Assembly (NCBI GenBank): GCA_963727835.1
Contig: CAVSIB010000056.1
Location: 1-54,923 of the forward strand
Origin: G026625185 sp963727835
GTDB taxonomy: Bacteria > Desulfobacterota > WTBG01 > JAGOGO01
Length of the DNA stretch: 54,923 nucleotides
Direction: 5' to 3'
Shown here: piece after piece, positions 19,957-28,419 of the stretch
Numbering within the stretch: the first letter of the stretch is position 1
Layout: every line of letters begins with the position of its first letter
Position numbers and translations under genes: made by a program
The notes under the pieces: model-generated
Told to the model about the DNA's origin: nothing
The model's database searches: none
Seen by the model: the letters and a program-made list of their open reading frames with translations, nothing else

Positions 19957-21768
19957 ATGATAATGAAAAAACAACATAAGTTTTCAATCTGGTATGTATT
20001 AATAGCGATCTGGGTTGTCCTGATTGTGCACGATGTGATGGTCAATATGTTGGCAATCGAACACATACCGTACAGCGATTTCATAAAGGCACTGGAACAG
20101 GGAAAGGCGTCGGAAATAGCGATTTCCTCCGACCGGATTCAAGGAAAAATCAAGACAACCCAAAACGGAAAAGAAGTGGAAAAAATGTTCACCACGGTTC
20201 GCGTAGACCAAAACCTGTCCCAGCTTCTGGAAAAATACAATGTCACCTTTAAGGGGGTAAGCGAGGATAACTTTGTTAAGAATCTTGCTTCCTGGGTAGT
20301 ACCCATTCTCATTTTTTTTGGCATCTGGTACTTTATGATGCGCCGGCTGAGCGCTCAACAGGGAAGTTTTCTCTCCTTGGGCAAGAAGGCTAAGGTCTAT
20401 ATGGAGGACGAGGTTAAAGTAACCTTCAAGGATGTTGCCGGAGTGGATGAGGCAGAAGAAGAGCTGGTTGAAGTGATCGATTTTCTTAAATCTCCGGGGA
20501 AATTTACTAAATTAGGAGGAAAGCTCCCCAAAGGTGTACTGCTCGTCGGTCCTCCCGGCTCGGGAAAGACCCTTCTGGCGCGTGCGGTGGCCGGGGAAAG
20601 TAAAGTCCCTTTTTTCAGCATGAGTGGTTCGGAATTTGTAGAAATGTTTGTGGGTATGGGCGCAGCTCGGGTGCGGGATCTTTTCTCTCAAGCAAAGACG
20701 AAAGCACCCTGTATCATCTTTATTGACGAACTTGATGCGCTCGGCAAAGCCAGGGGCCTCGGTTTTACTGGCGGCCATGATGAGCGGGAACAAACATTAA
20801 ACCAGCTTTTGGTGGAAATGGATGGTTTTGACCCTACCGTGGGCGTGATCCTCATGGCTGCTACGAACCGGCCTGAGATCCTTGATCCAGCGCTTTTAAG
20901 AGCAGGGCGGTTTGACCGCCACATCTTGGTGGATCGTCCCGACAAAAAAGGGCGAGAAGACATCCTCAGGGTACATCTAAGAAATATCACTGTTGACTCC
21001 GATGTGGATGTTCCAAGCATCGCCGGAATGACGCCGGGTTTTGTAGGCGCAGATTTAGCCAATCTGATTAACGAGGCAGCCCTTCTTGCTGTTCGTCATA
21101 ACAAGGAAAAAGTTGGCATGCAAGAATTTCAAGAAGCGGTTGAGCGGCTCATGGCCGGTCTGGAGAAAAAAAATCGCCTCATTAATCCAAAGGAAAGAGA
21201 GATTGTTGCCTATCATGAGACGGGACATGCTCTCGTTGCCCTCGCTTTGCCCGACACTGACCCGGTTAAAAAAATATCTATTGTCCCGCGGGGAGTAGCC
21301 GCCTTAGGTTATACCCTCCAGGTTCCAACCGAAGATCGATTCCTGATGACTAAAACCGAGCTTTTAAACAAAATAGCCGTTTTGCTCGGTGGACGGGCAG
21401 CCGAAGAAATTCACTTTGAGGATATTTCAACCGGTGCACATAACGACCTTGCCAAAGCTGCTGACATCGCTCGAAGTATGGTTAAGGAATACGGGATGAG
21501 TAAAGAGTTGGGCCAGATTTATTTTGAGCGTGAACATCAGCCAAAATATCTCGATGTCGGCTTTCCCAGCGGAAAGGACTACAGTGAAGAAACCGCCAAA
21601 ACCATTGACGGAGAAGTTAAAAAAATAATCGATGCCCAGTTTGAGGTTGCCAAAGAAATTTTAACAAAACACAAAAAAATCATGGAGCAAGGAGCAACAC
21701 TGCTTTTAAAAGAAGAAAACATTGAAGGTGCTCGACTTAAAGAAATGCTTTTAGCTGATCAACGATAA
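19957..21768 (+). CDS. ftsH: ATP-dependent zinc metalloprotease FtsH
   Basis: FtsH is a membrane-bound AAA+ protease that degrades misfolded and regulatory membrane proteins. The 603-aa protein has two membrane segments (about 10-30 and 112-130) around a periplasmic domain, then VTFKDVAGVDEAEEELVEVI, Walker A GPPGSGKTLLARA (about 198), Walker B CIIFIDELDALG (about 252), the second region of homology ATNRPEILDPALLRAGRFDR, and the zinc site HETGH (about 419-423) with the later Asp ligand in HNDLAKAADIARSMV. The start could be ATG 19957 or 19963; neither has a clear Shine-Dalgarno. A hairpin follows and then tRNA-Asp. It is shorter than the E. coli protein at the C-terminus. Confidence 0.96.
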   Translation: MIMKKQHKFSIWYVLIAIWVVLIVHDVMVNMLAIEHIPYSDFIKALEQGKASEIAISSDRIQGKIKTTQNGKEVEKMFTTVRVDQNLSQLLEKYNVTFKGVSEDNFVKNLASWVVPILIFFGIWYFMMRRLSAQQGSFLSLGKKAKVYMEDEVKVTFKDVAGVDEAEEELVEVIDFLKSPGKFTKLGGKLPKGVLLVGPPGSGKTLLARAVAGESKVPFFSMSGSEFVEMFVGMGAARVRDLFSQAKTKAPCIIFIDELDALGKARGLGFTGGHDEREQTLNQLLVEMDGFDPTVGVILMAATNRPEILDPALLRAGRFDRHILVDRPDKKGREDILRVHLRNITVDSDVDVPSIAGMTPGFVGADLANLINEAALLAVRHNKEKVGMQEFQEAVERLMAGLEKKNRLINPKEREIVAYHETGHALVALALPDTDPVKKISIVPRGVAALGYTLQVPTEDRFLMTKTELLNKIAVLLGGRAAEEIHFEDISTGAHNDLAKAADIARSMVKEYGMSKELGQIYFEREHQPKYLDVGFPSGKDYSEETAKTIDGEVKKIIDAQFEVAKEILTKHKKIMEQGATLLLKEENIEGARLKEMLLADQR

Positions 21769-21776
21769 AATTTTCC

Positions 21777-21806
21777 TTGCAATTTGGGTAAATCCCATTA
21801 TATTAT
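21777..21806 (+). promoter_or_regulatory. Candidate promoter for tRNA-Asp
   Basis: TTGCAA (21777-21782), an 18-base spacer and TATTAT (21801-21806) lie about 60 bp upstream of the tRNA. Confidence 0.4.
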
Positions 21807-21812
21807 AGGGAA

Positions 21813-21842
21813 AGTGGAAATAACTTATTGTAATTTCCACTA
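21813..21842 (+). terminator. Hairpin after ftsH
   Basis: AGTGGAAAT and its complement ATTTCCACT pair around an 11-nt loop, followed by T-rich sequence. It probably ends ftsH transcription; if the preceding promoter is used, the hairpin lies in the pre-tRNA leader instead. Confidence 0.55.
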
Positions 21843-21865
21843 TTTATTTAAGAGAATTACAAATC

Positions 21866-21940
21866 GGGGGCGTAGTTCAGTTTGGTTAGAACGCCGGCCT
21901 GTCACGCCGGAGGTCGCGAGTTCGAACCTCGTCGTCCCCG
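21866..21940 (+). tRNA. tRNA-Asp (GTC)
   Basis: A 75-nt cloverleaf: acceptor GGGGGCG/CGTCCCC with discriminator G, D-arm GTTC/GAAC, anticodon stem CCGGC/GCCGG with loop CTGTCAC (anticodon GTC at 21901-21903), and T-arm GCGAG/CTCGT around TTCGAAC. CCA is not encoded. A decayed mobile region follows, so the tRNA 3' end may have served as an integration site. Confidence 0.97.
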
Positions 21941-21953
21941 CTCTAATATAATC

Positions 21954-21986
21954 AAGGGTTTAGGAGAAAATCTTAAACCCTTTTTT
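21954..21986 (+). terminator. Rho-independent terminator after tRNA-Asp
   Basis: AAGGGTTTA pairs with TAAACCCTT around a short loop, followed by a T-run. From here to 22358 there is no gene I can support; the only notable sequence is a C-rich stretch near 22180-22215. Confidence 0.8.
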
Positions 21987-22358
21987 CATGTTTAAAAAAT
22001 TTACTCCCAACACTATTCCCAACACTTTCGATAAAAATCAAGGTAAAAAGTAGCGGATCATTTGAAGAATAAAAAACAGACTGATTGACCTTGGATCGTA
22101 GGATGCTCAGGTCCGAAAAATTTGTCTCCTGGTGCCTGGAGCCAAGTTCATCCTTTGAGAAAACATCTTAGGCAACCTTTAGCCCCCCCCTAAGGACCCC
22201 AGGCACCCCCCCTCGTTTGAGGTTGACTGGACCAATTTTACACAGGTGGGAAATTTATGAGAGGCTGAAAAGGAATAGAGCTAGAGGGCAATTATTGAAT
22301 TTCAGCTGGGGTGAGTCACAGAATATTTTTCCTTTGACAACGGGAGGCCTTATAAGGG

Positions 22359-22904
22359 TTAGGGAAAAGCTTCTAATACGGCCGCACCAACAGCGGCAAG
22401 GTCAGTTTTGTACCTCTCGCGTGAAACGAAGAACAGGCGGTAATGCGAAATGCCGAGCTTCTTCAGAGGAAGTAACTTCCTAATCTCCCTTTCGATTAGA
22501 GCAGCTTGCTTGTCCTTCCGTGTTCCAGGCTTGAGGCACTTCGAGCCGTCGAGAACCTGGATGAAGAGCACTTTATCTGCGTAAGGAAGCGCGGCTTCAG
22601 TGGGGGCGTCTGGAATGAAGTGGGTTGTCCAGAGCTGATTGGACAAACTTGCCGCATATCTTCGTTGGAAGAAAACCAGACTCCTCAATTTCGACGATAA
22701 CCCTCACCCGACAGGCAGAAATGACCAGAAGGTCAACGCAGCACATACGAGTGTCACGGCCTTTGCGTGTGCAGACAAAGAGAGGAACCTGCTGATCTCC
22801 GCCACATGCTGGATCACTTATTAACTCAGCGCGACCATTCAGTTGTTTCTTAATTACTTCAGCAACTGCGAAATGGAGTGGATAATTCAAGCACAGCTCC
22901 CTTT
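22359..22904 (-). pseudogene. Remnant of an endonuclease-like protein, IS-interrupted and frameshifted
   Basis: On the minus strand the text from about 22904 reads SQRELCLNYPLHFAVAEVIK, then RMCCVDLLVISACRVRVIVE and IEESGFLPTKICGKFVQSAL, then after one extra C near 22635 it continues DNHFIPDAPTEAALPYADKV and ends with KLGISHYRLFFVSRERYKTD. The D...(E)xE spacing around a beta-strand pair resembles PD-(D/E)XK endonuclease-like or restriction-related proteins, but I do not recognise the family. The 5' end is cut off by the inverted repeat of the IS256 derivative. One inserted base breaks the frame. Function is unknown and the gene is dead as read. Confidence 0.55.
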
Positions 22905-23712
22905 GAGACTGTAAACTAATCTGTGTAAATGGAAAAATTTTCATTCTGCCAGAGTTTTCTTTGACGCCATTCACTATCATGTTTGCAATGAAGGGAAAGT
23001 CGTCAATAAGGCGGCTTATACCTGTCTGGGCGTTGATTTAAAGGGACGGAAAGATGTATTAGGGCTCTGGGTTGGCGAAAATGAAGGCGCCCATTATTGG
23101 CTGGGCATTATGAACGAATTAAAGAACCGCGGAGTTGAAGATATTTTGATTGCCTCTGTTGATGGCCTGAAAGGATTTCCGAAAGCCATTAACAGCGCTT
23201 TTCCTCAGGCAGAGATTCAACTCTGCATCGTACATATGATCCGAAACTCACTCAAATATGTGGGATCAAAATATCAGAAGGAATTTATTGTCGATCTGAA
23301 AACGATTTATAAAGCACCCGGTGAAGACAAGGCTTCTTTTGAACTGGATAAACTGATTGCCAAATGGGGCCAGAAATATCCTCTGGCGGTTAATCCTTGG
23401 AAAAATCACTTTAACCATGTATCAACTTTTTTCAAATATCCGGAGCATATCCGAAAACTTATTTATACGACGAATGCCCTGGAAGGTTTGCACCGGCAGT
23501 TGCGCAAGGTAACAAAAAACCGGTCGGTTTTTCCCAATGATGAGGCGTTAACAAAAATATTGTTTTTAGCGATTCAGGATATTATGAAAAAATGGACGAT
23601 TCCCTTGGCAAACTGGGCTTTGACAATTTCTCAGTTGGCTGTTATGTATGAAGGAAGATTAAATCTGGCAGAATGAAAATTTTTCCATTTACACAGATTA
23701 GTTTACAGTCTC
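22905..23712 (+). mobile_element. Internally deleted IS256-family derivative with perfect 48-bp inverted ends
   Basis: The 48 bases at 22905-22952 are the exact reverse complement of 23665-23712 (48 of 48). The right copy contains the last codons and stop of the transposase (CTGGCAGAATGA), so the left copy must be an inverted duplicate of the right end that replaced the true left end and the 5' half of the gene. Total length is 808 bp. No 8-bp target duplication is visible at the outer edges. Confidence 0.85.
22954..23676 (+). pseudogene. IS256-family (mutator-type) transposase, N-terminally truncated
   Basis: The open frame runs VFFDAIHYHVCNEGKVVNKA, LGVDLKGRKDVLGLWVGENE, IASVDGLKGFPKAINSAFPQ, QLCIVHMIRNSLKYVG and TTNALEGLHRQLRKVTKN, which are the three DDE-bearing blocks of IS256 transposases (Asp in FFDAI, Asp in SVDGL, Glu in ALEGL). 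About the first 150 residues, with the DNA-binding domain, are missing. The first codons run straight out of the inverted repeat and no start codon precedes them; an internal ATG at 23110 would skip the first Asp. It is non-functional as read but might respond to a full-length relative elsewhere. Confidence 0.88.
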
Positions 23713-23887
23713 GAAGCCGTTTGATTGAGTGTTTATCTACGCCGGTCCGCATCGCCAGTACCTTCTAAGTCTCTCACGACCTGCCAAGCGTTTTCCGACT
23801 AACAGTGTTTATATTGATTCGTATAAGGCCCGTTGTTAAGAATTTTATAATTTTAATGCCTTACCTTTTTTCTCTAAATCGCAGATT

Positions 23888-25963
23888 TTAGTTTTTATCT
23901 AAAACTTCCCGTACCTTTCTCGCCAGTTTCTCAATCGAAAAGGGCTTGTGAATAAGGTTTATTGTTTTGTCAACTACCCCATGCTGGACAATCGCCTCAT
24001 CCGTATACCCGGTCATGTAAAGTACCTTGAAATCTTTCCGCACCTGCCTGAGCCGCTCGATTACTTGCGGGCCATTCATATGCGGCATTACAATGTCGGT
24101 TAAGATTAAATGAATCGGGTTCTTTCCTTTTTCAAAGATAATCAACGCCTCTTCCCCTCCCGTTGCCTCCAATACCTTATATCCCTGCACCCTTAAGAGA
24201 TCCACCACTATCTTCCGCACGCTACCATCATCCTCTACCACTAATATGGTCTCGTTACCCTGAGGTATTTTCTCAACTGGCACCCCCTTTTTAAACTCCT
24301 CCAGAGGTTCAAACACCCGGGGAAGATATAGCTTAAAGGTTGTTCCCTTACCTACTTCGCTATAAACATAAATATCCCCCCCGCTTTGCTTCATAATCCC
24401 GTAAACCGTTGATAACCCCAATCCGGTCCCTTTCCCCTTCTCCTTGGTGGTAAAAAAGGGATCAAAAATCTGCTCCTGCACTTCCCTCGTCATCCCCACC
24501 CCACTATCACTCACCGAAAGCATGACATAAGCGCCAGGGATCATCCCGGCATGGAAACGGGTATACTCCTCATCCAATTCCGCATTGGCGGTTTCAAGGA
24601 AGAGTTTCCCTCCCTGGGGCATGGCGTCTTTGGCATTGACCACCAGGTTCATCACCACCTGCTCCATCTGCCCGGGGTCTACTTTCACCATCCCCAGCTT
24701 CTCAGACAACACGGTCTTAAGCTCAATGTCTTCCCCGATCACCCGCCCAAGCATTTTCTCCATATCTTCTAAAGTGCTATTCAGGTCAACGACTCGCGGC
24801 TCCAGAATCTGCCGGCGGCTGAAGGCCAAAAGATGGCGGGTCAAATTGCCTGCCTGCTCAGCGGCTAGTTCAATGTCTTTAAGTTTTTCCTTCAAAGGAT
24901 TCCCTTCCCGAAGCCCCCGCAAAGCGAGCTGGCTCTGGACACTGATCACGGTAAGCAGATTGTTAAAATCATGGGCAACCCCCCCGGCTAAACGGCCGAT
25001 TGCCTCCATCTTCTGCGACTGCTGAAGCTGTGCTTGCAAAGAAAGCATCTGCTCCTCTGCCTGTTTTTTCTCGGTAATGTCACGGCACAGCGTCAGGATC
25101 TGCAGTCCGTTTTTGGTGGTGATCAAAGTCGCAGTTATTTCGACGGAAATGGTCTGTCCCTGATGCACGGCATAGTCGAGTTCAAAATTTCGTATAAAAC
25201 CTTGTCGAACACATTCTTCCACTGCCATTGCGTTTCGTTCTCTATCGTATGCCGCTGTCCACTCAACCACGGATTGGCCCAGAATTTCATCCCGGCGCTC
25301 ATGGCCGGTCAGGCGAGCGTACTCATCATTTGCGTCAAGCACTTTTCCCGTAAGATCGAGGATTACATAACCGGTATTCGTGGTCTCGATGAGAGCGCGG
25401 TACTTTTCTTCGCTTTCGCGCATCGCCTCCTCAGTCAGTATGTTCGCGGCTACCTCGCCCTCCAAGCACCGCTTGTCTTTTTCGATCTGGACCATCTTGG
25501 CTTCGAGTTTCCGGATGAGCACCTCGTTGTATTCCCTGAAGTAGACCGTCTCGTCATGCTGCGGTTCGCATGGCGCAGCCAAGCGGCCCGCCTTTTGTGC
25601 CTCGAAGACCTCCTTCAGTATGCCCAGAAATGCCTCTGGCTTCATTGGCTTGACAATGAATCGCTCCGCGCCCAACCCCAGGGCGAATTCCTCATCCTTG
25701 GGATCGGTGTACGTGGCGGTGCAGAACACGAAGGGGACATTTTTTAACCGACCGTCGAGCTTCCACTCGCGGCACAGTTGGAAGCCGTCCATGACCGGCA
25801 TGAGAATGTCGGCAATGATCATGTCTGGAGGTTCGCTCCGAGCCTTCTCAAGCGCTTCGGCCCCATTGGCCGCTGCCACTACCCCGTAGCCGTGCTCACT
25901 CAGAAGGGTTTGGAGCATAGAGAGGATTTGCGTGTTATCGTCAACTATCAAGATCTTTTTCAT
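23888..25963 (-). CDS. Hybrid histidine kinase REC-PAS-HisKA-HATPase-REC
   Basis: A 691-aa soluble signalling protein with no membrane segment. An N-terminal receiver (ILIVDDNTQILSML, with Asp in IIADILMPVMDGF) is followed by a linker, a PAS domain (about 185-300, ending DITEKKQAEEQM), the phosphorylatable His box GRLAGGVAHDFNNLLTV (about 330), an HATPase (MNLVVNAKDAMPQGG, SVSDSGVGMTREV, GKGTGLGLSTVYGI) and a C-terminal receiver (ILVVEDDGSVRKI, LTDIVMPHMNGPQVI). The ATG at 25963 has AGGAGA upstream. A dispersed mini-ORF/hairpin element (copy B) lies just upstream on the same strand. The C-terminal receiver is nearly duplicated by the truncated protein at 33033-33320. Target genes are unknown. 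Confidence 0.93.
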   Translation of the reverse strand: MKKILIVDDNTQILSMLQTLLSEHGYGVVAAANGAEALEKARSEPPDMIIADILMPVMDGFQLCREWKLDGRLKNVPFVFCTATYTDPKDEEFALGLGAERFIVKPMKPEAFLGILKEVFEAQKAGRLAAPCEPQHDETVYFREYNEVLIRKLEAKMVQIEKDKRCLEGEVAANILTEEAMRESEEKYRALIETTNTGYVILDLTGKVLDANDEYARLTGHERRDEILGQSVVEWTAAYDRERNAMAVEECVRQGFIRNFELDYAVHQGQTISVEITATLITTKNGLQILTLCRDITEKKQAEEQMLSLQAQLQQSQKMEAIGRLAGGVAHDFNNLLTVISVQSQLALRGLREGNPLKEKLKDIELAAEQAGNLTRHLLAFSRRQILEPRVVDLNSTLEDMEKMLGRVIGEDIELKTVLSEKLGMVKVDPGQMEQVVMNLVVNAKDAMPQGGKLFLETANAELDEEYTRFHAGMIPGAYVMLSVSDSGVGMTREVQEQIFDPFFTTKEKGKGTGLGLSTVYGIMKQSGGDIYVYSEVGKGTTFKLYLPRVFEPLEEFKKGVPVEKIPQGNETILVVEDDGSVRKIVVDLLRVQGYKVLEATGGEEALIIFEKGKNPIHLILTDIVMPHMNGPQVIERLRQVRKDFKVLYMTGYTDEAIVQHGVVDKTINLIHKPFSIEKLARKVREVLDKN

Positions 25964-26058
25964 GATTTGTCTCCTGTGTTGACTGGTCTGATTGGCAAAA
26001 ACTGTTCGATTTCATCCACAAACGTATCCGGATTGATAAAAGCCTCCTTTTCCCCGTT

Positions 26059-26215
26059 TCAAAATAAAAAAAGCCCTATTACCTTTTTACTTGGCAATCC
26101 GGCCTTCTTTTTACTCTCATCACTCATGGCAGATTTTCCTTTAAAGCCAACCATTGATTATAAATGAACTTAAACTTTTAACCTTTTTTCAACATAGTTC
26201 TCGTTGGAGCATTTT
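26059..26215 (-). repeat. Dispersed mini-ORF/hairpin element, copy B
   Basis: On the minus strand a Shine-Dalgarno-like AAAGGAAA precedes an ATG at 26127 and a 22-codon frame (MSDESKKKAGLP then SKKVIGLFLF, stop 26059-26061). The frame overlaps a hairpin at 26072-26105 with inner stem ATTGCC/GGTAAT and a T-run. The sequence after the stop stays open in the same frame up to the kinase start. The TTGACT part seen in other copies is not clear here. Confidence 0.6.
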
Positions 26216-27056
26216 AAAATAAATTATACAAATTATAATATTCAAACACTGCCTGGATTTGTTCGTCGTTTTTTTTTCCTCCATTTGCCAAATTTATTTT
26301 GGATAAAGCTTTTTTGTTAACACCCCTAATGTGGATATATTTGGGAGAAAAAGGAGACACTTTTTTACATTGCGTGCCTTTAAGCAAAGACATTGCTTTT
26401 AGCCATGGATCATCATTATAGGGTGATAATCGCATGCAAGCTTCTTGATTTAGTGCTTCTTCAGATAAAGAATGAGGAGGATAAAGCACTCCCCCCACTC
26501 CCGTTGGGAAAAGGAGCAACGAAGGTCCTTGAATGCCGGGAGAGCGAAAGTCCCACTCCATGTATTTTTTTAATTTCTCCTCAACATCCTTTATCATCAG
26601 ATGCGCCCGGTGGCAGTAGATGTACCGGGGTTCTTTCTGATAAGCCTCGTACAACTGTTTGAGCCAGTCTTTCGGATAAAAAATATCGTCATCCGCAGTC
26701 ACAATAATGCTCTCGGGGTTTTCTTTGAGGGTATAAATGATTTTACGGTAAGAACGAATATCCTTACAGAACTTTATTTGGAGCCCTCGTTGCTTAAGGC
26801 GAGCAAGTTTTTTAGGAATTTTATCTTCCGGGACAGACACCCAGAGGATGAGGTGGTCAGGCTTACATGACTGCCTCAGCAAAGATTCAATACATAAATG
26901 GACTTTATGCATTCGCTCAGGGATGGTGGTAAGGCTTACAATAAGTGGTGGGTTTCTTTTAACCTGGGTAACCCCTGTCGTTTTGCTGAAAAGGGTATTA
27001 AACCGGTGATAGTTTTCGATACCTATATAAGTGAGTTCCCGGCCCCAGCGGTACAT
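26214..27056 (-). CDS. Glycosyltransferase, GT2-like fold
   Basis: A 280-aa cytoplasmic protein. After about 35 residues it reads PLIVSLTTIPERMHKVHLCI, a first strand typical of a glycosyltransferase family seen in LPS and capsule loci, then DHLILWVSVPEDKIPKKLAR, YRKIIYTLKENPESIIVTAD, and DDDIFYPKDWLKQLYEAY, where the Asp triplet is the DXD-type metal and nucleotide-sugar site (about 122-125). Later SPYNDDPWLKAMSLLKG could hold the catalytic base. AGGGAGGAAG precedes the ATG. The donor and acceptor sugars cannot be told. Dispersed element copy C lies directly upstream and probably includes its promoter. Confidence 0.75.
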   Translation of the reverse strand: MYRWGRELTYIGIENYHRFNTLFSKTTGVTQVKRNPPLIVSLTTIPERMHKVHLCIESLLRQSCKPDHLILWVSVPEDKIPKKLARLKQRGLQIKFCKDIRSYRKIIYTLKENPESIIVTADDDIFYPKDWLKQLYEAYQKEPRYIYCHRAHLMIKDVEEKLKKYMEWDFRSPGIQGPSLLLFPTGVGGVLYPPHSLSEEALNQEACMRLSPYNDDPWLKAMSLLKGTQCKKVSPFSPKYIHIRGVNKKALSKINLANGGKKNDEQIQAVFEYYNLYNLF

Positions 27057-27104
27057 TTCTTCCTCCCTTTCCTTTTAAGAAAATTTAACTAATACCCTTT
27101 TACG

Positions 27105-27280
27105 CCAACCATTTTTAGGGGGTAAATTTGCTTACCGCAGAGCAATCCGGCCTTCTTTTTACTCTCATCACTCATGGCAGCCCTTTCCTTGAGAGACAAC
27201 CATTTTTTGTGTTGCGGTTATTTGTTTCTGGGTTTGAAAATCCCTTTTCTTTTAACCCATGAGAGGGAAAAAGTCAATAA
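27105..27280 (-). repeat. Dispersed promoter/mini-ORF element, copy C (hairpin lost)
   Basis: Minus-strand TTGACT (27272-27277), 16-base spacer with CCCTCTCATGGG, TTAAAA (27250-27255), leader, and ATG at 27173-27175 opening MSDESKKKAGLL. The sequence departs from the family inside GGATTGC, so the 3' arm of the hairpin is missing. It drives toward the glycosyltransferase at 27056. Confidence 0.65.
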
Positions 27281-27283
27281 AAA

Positions 27284-27306
27284 ACCCCTGCCAAAGAGGG
27301 GTTGTG
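27284..27306 (-). terminator. Terminator directly upstream of the copy C promoter
   Basis: On the minus strand AACCCCT-loop-AGGGGTT is followed by TTTTTA and then at once by the TTGACT of copy C. It would insulate the element from transcripts arriving from the right. Between here and 27570 I see nothing else. Confidence 0.7.
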
Positions 27307-27570
27307 AGGGAAAATGGAGAATTTTTATCCTCTAGTTAAAGGTTACCAAATTCTAAGACCTTAAATATGGTAATTCTGATTTAGCTTAAAAACAGTTTTA
27401 TGTCTGTGACCTTTTTTTAACCCCAATGCAACGAAATCATCCATTTGTTGAACTCAATTTGCCCTACAAAGCTCTATCTCCGTTTAACCCTTGCTATAAA
27501 CCACGCACTCGCCCCTTTTCTTGGGAACTATCCCAAAAAATGACCGCCATATTTGCCCCAGGAAGCCTTA

Positions 27571-28164
27571 TCAGGATAATGCAAAGCCCAAAGAGTTTAC
27601 CGCTTGAGTCAATTCATCCGGGGAGACCGCAAGATACTTTTCAGTTGTTGCTAAAGAAGTATGGCCCAAAAGAATCTGAATCGCTCTTAGGTTATTCCCC
27701 GAAACCAGAAGGGCTTTAGCAAATGACTTCCTCAAACTGTGAGTGCTTACCCTTCCTGAACATTCGCTTGATTGAAATGAGTCTTTCAATATCCTATGCA
27801 CCTGAAAGCGAGATAGGCGTTTATTCCCTTTCCTTGAAGTAAAGAGCGGAGCATTTGGGAAAAGACTTTCACCTTGGGACTTCTTCCATTCGATAAGTTC
27901 AATAATCAGTTCACGCGCCTGGTCATTCGAGGGGATCTGCCTGGTCCTCTTTCCTTTGGTGATTGCTTTTTTCAGTTCCAGGATTGCCACTGGCTTCTCG
28001 TATTGCCACACATCCCCCACATTCAAGGCCAAAAGCTCTGAGATTCTAGTTCCGATTTTTAGCCCCAGGAGAAAAAGAGTCCGGTTCCTTGTCTCGTATT
28101 CCCCATAGAATGATTGCGCGAGGCTTTGAATTTCTTGCTTTGATAAATGACGCGCTCCTTTCAT
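27571..28164 (-). CDS. Catalytic-domain-only tyrosine recombinase
   Basis: The product of about 197 aa is a phage-integrase-type recombinase reduced to its catalytic domain, like the FimB/FimE invertases in size. The active-site set is complete: Arg in GTRISELLAL, Lys in ELKKAITKGKRTRQIP, His-x-x-Arg in VSTHSLRKSFAKALL, His in LLGHTSLATT and Tyr in TEKYL. The start at 28164 (MKGARHLSK) is chosen because GGGGGG-rich sequence precedes it and the related copy at 46580 starts at the same residue; a longer frame to 28281 would run through a conserved hairpin region. It is divergent from a small RHH-like gene, and the same pair recurs in decayed form at 46.1-47.0 kb. Possible job: site-specific inversion or cassette exchange nearby. 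Confidence 0.88.
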   Translation of the reverse strand: MKGARHLSKQEIQSLAQSFYGEYETRNRTLFLLGLKIGTRISELLALNVGDVWQYEKPVAILELKKAITKGKRTRQIPSNDQARELIIELIEWKKSQGESLFPNAPLFTSRKGNKRLSRFQVHRILKDSFQSSECSGRVSTHSLRKSFAKALLVSGNNLRAIQILLGHTSLATTEKYLAVSPDELTQAVNSLGFALS

Positions 28165-28186
28165 ATGGTAGCCCCCCTTCTGAAAA

Positions 28187-28270
28187 AACAAAAACGCCTG
28201 AAGACGTACCGGGTCCACAGGAACCCCCTCATGCGTCACCGTATGAGGTATCTTCAAGCGTTTTTTTTCT
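28187..28270 (-). promoter_or_regulatory. Structured leader/attenuator upstream of the recombinase
   Basis: CGCTTGAAGA pairs with TCTTCAGGCG (28251-28260 with 28195-28204, one G-T pair) around two inner hairpins: CCTCAT/ATGAGG and GGGT..CC/GG.ACCC. A T-run follows on each strand, so it may stop transcription from both sides. The copy before the second recombinase (46594-46672) keeps GGTGAC, CCTGTGG and TCTTC.GG in order. Confidence 0.55.
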
Positions 28271-28330
28271 GTAAATTTCATTGGCCTGTAGTTGAAAAAT
28301 TGTTTAGTGGTAAAAATGCTATCAACTTGT

Positions 28331-28376
28331 CAACTAATTTATGTGTTGTCAATACTTTTTTTTGTTGACTTCAACC
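28331..28376. promoter_or_regulatory. Repeated GTTGA/TCAAC operator region with TTGACT
   Basis: GTTGACTTCAAC at 28364-28375 is an inverted repeat of GTTGA half-sites; further half-sites occur in ATCAACTTGTCAACTAA and GTTGTCAA just upstream. The identical 17 bases ending in GTTGACTTCAAC precede the related gene at 46803. It probably serves as an autoregulatory site of the RHH-like protein. Confidence 0.5.
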
Positions 28377-28419
28377 CTTCAACTATGTTTTTTTATTTAA
28401 AAGAAAAGGAAAGATTGTT

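Noticed and set aside
21987..22358. Prophage or ICE attachment at tRNA-Asp
   Set aside because: No integrase, no repeat of the tRNA 3' end and no phage genes were found downstream within the window.
24551..25747. Plus-strand ORFs opposite the hybrid kinase (up to 237 codons)
   Set aside because: They are antisense shadows of a well-supported kinase gene and show no domain pattern.
28165..28281. N-terminal extension of the recombinase (MKFTEKKRLK...)
   Set aside because: It runs through a folded leader with T-runs, and the related copy has no matching open frame there.
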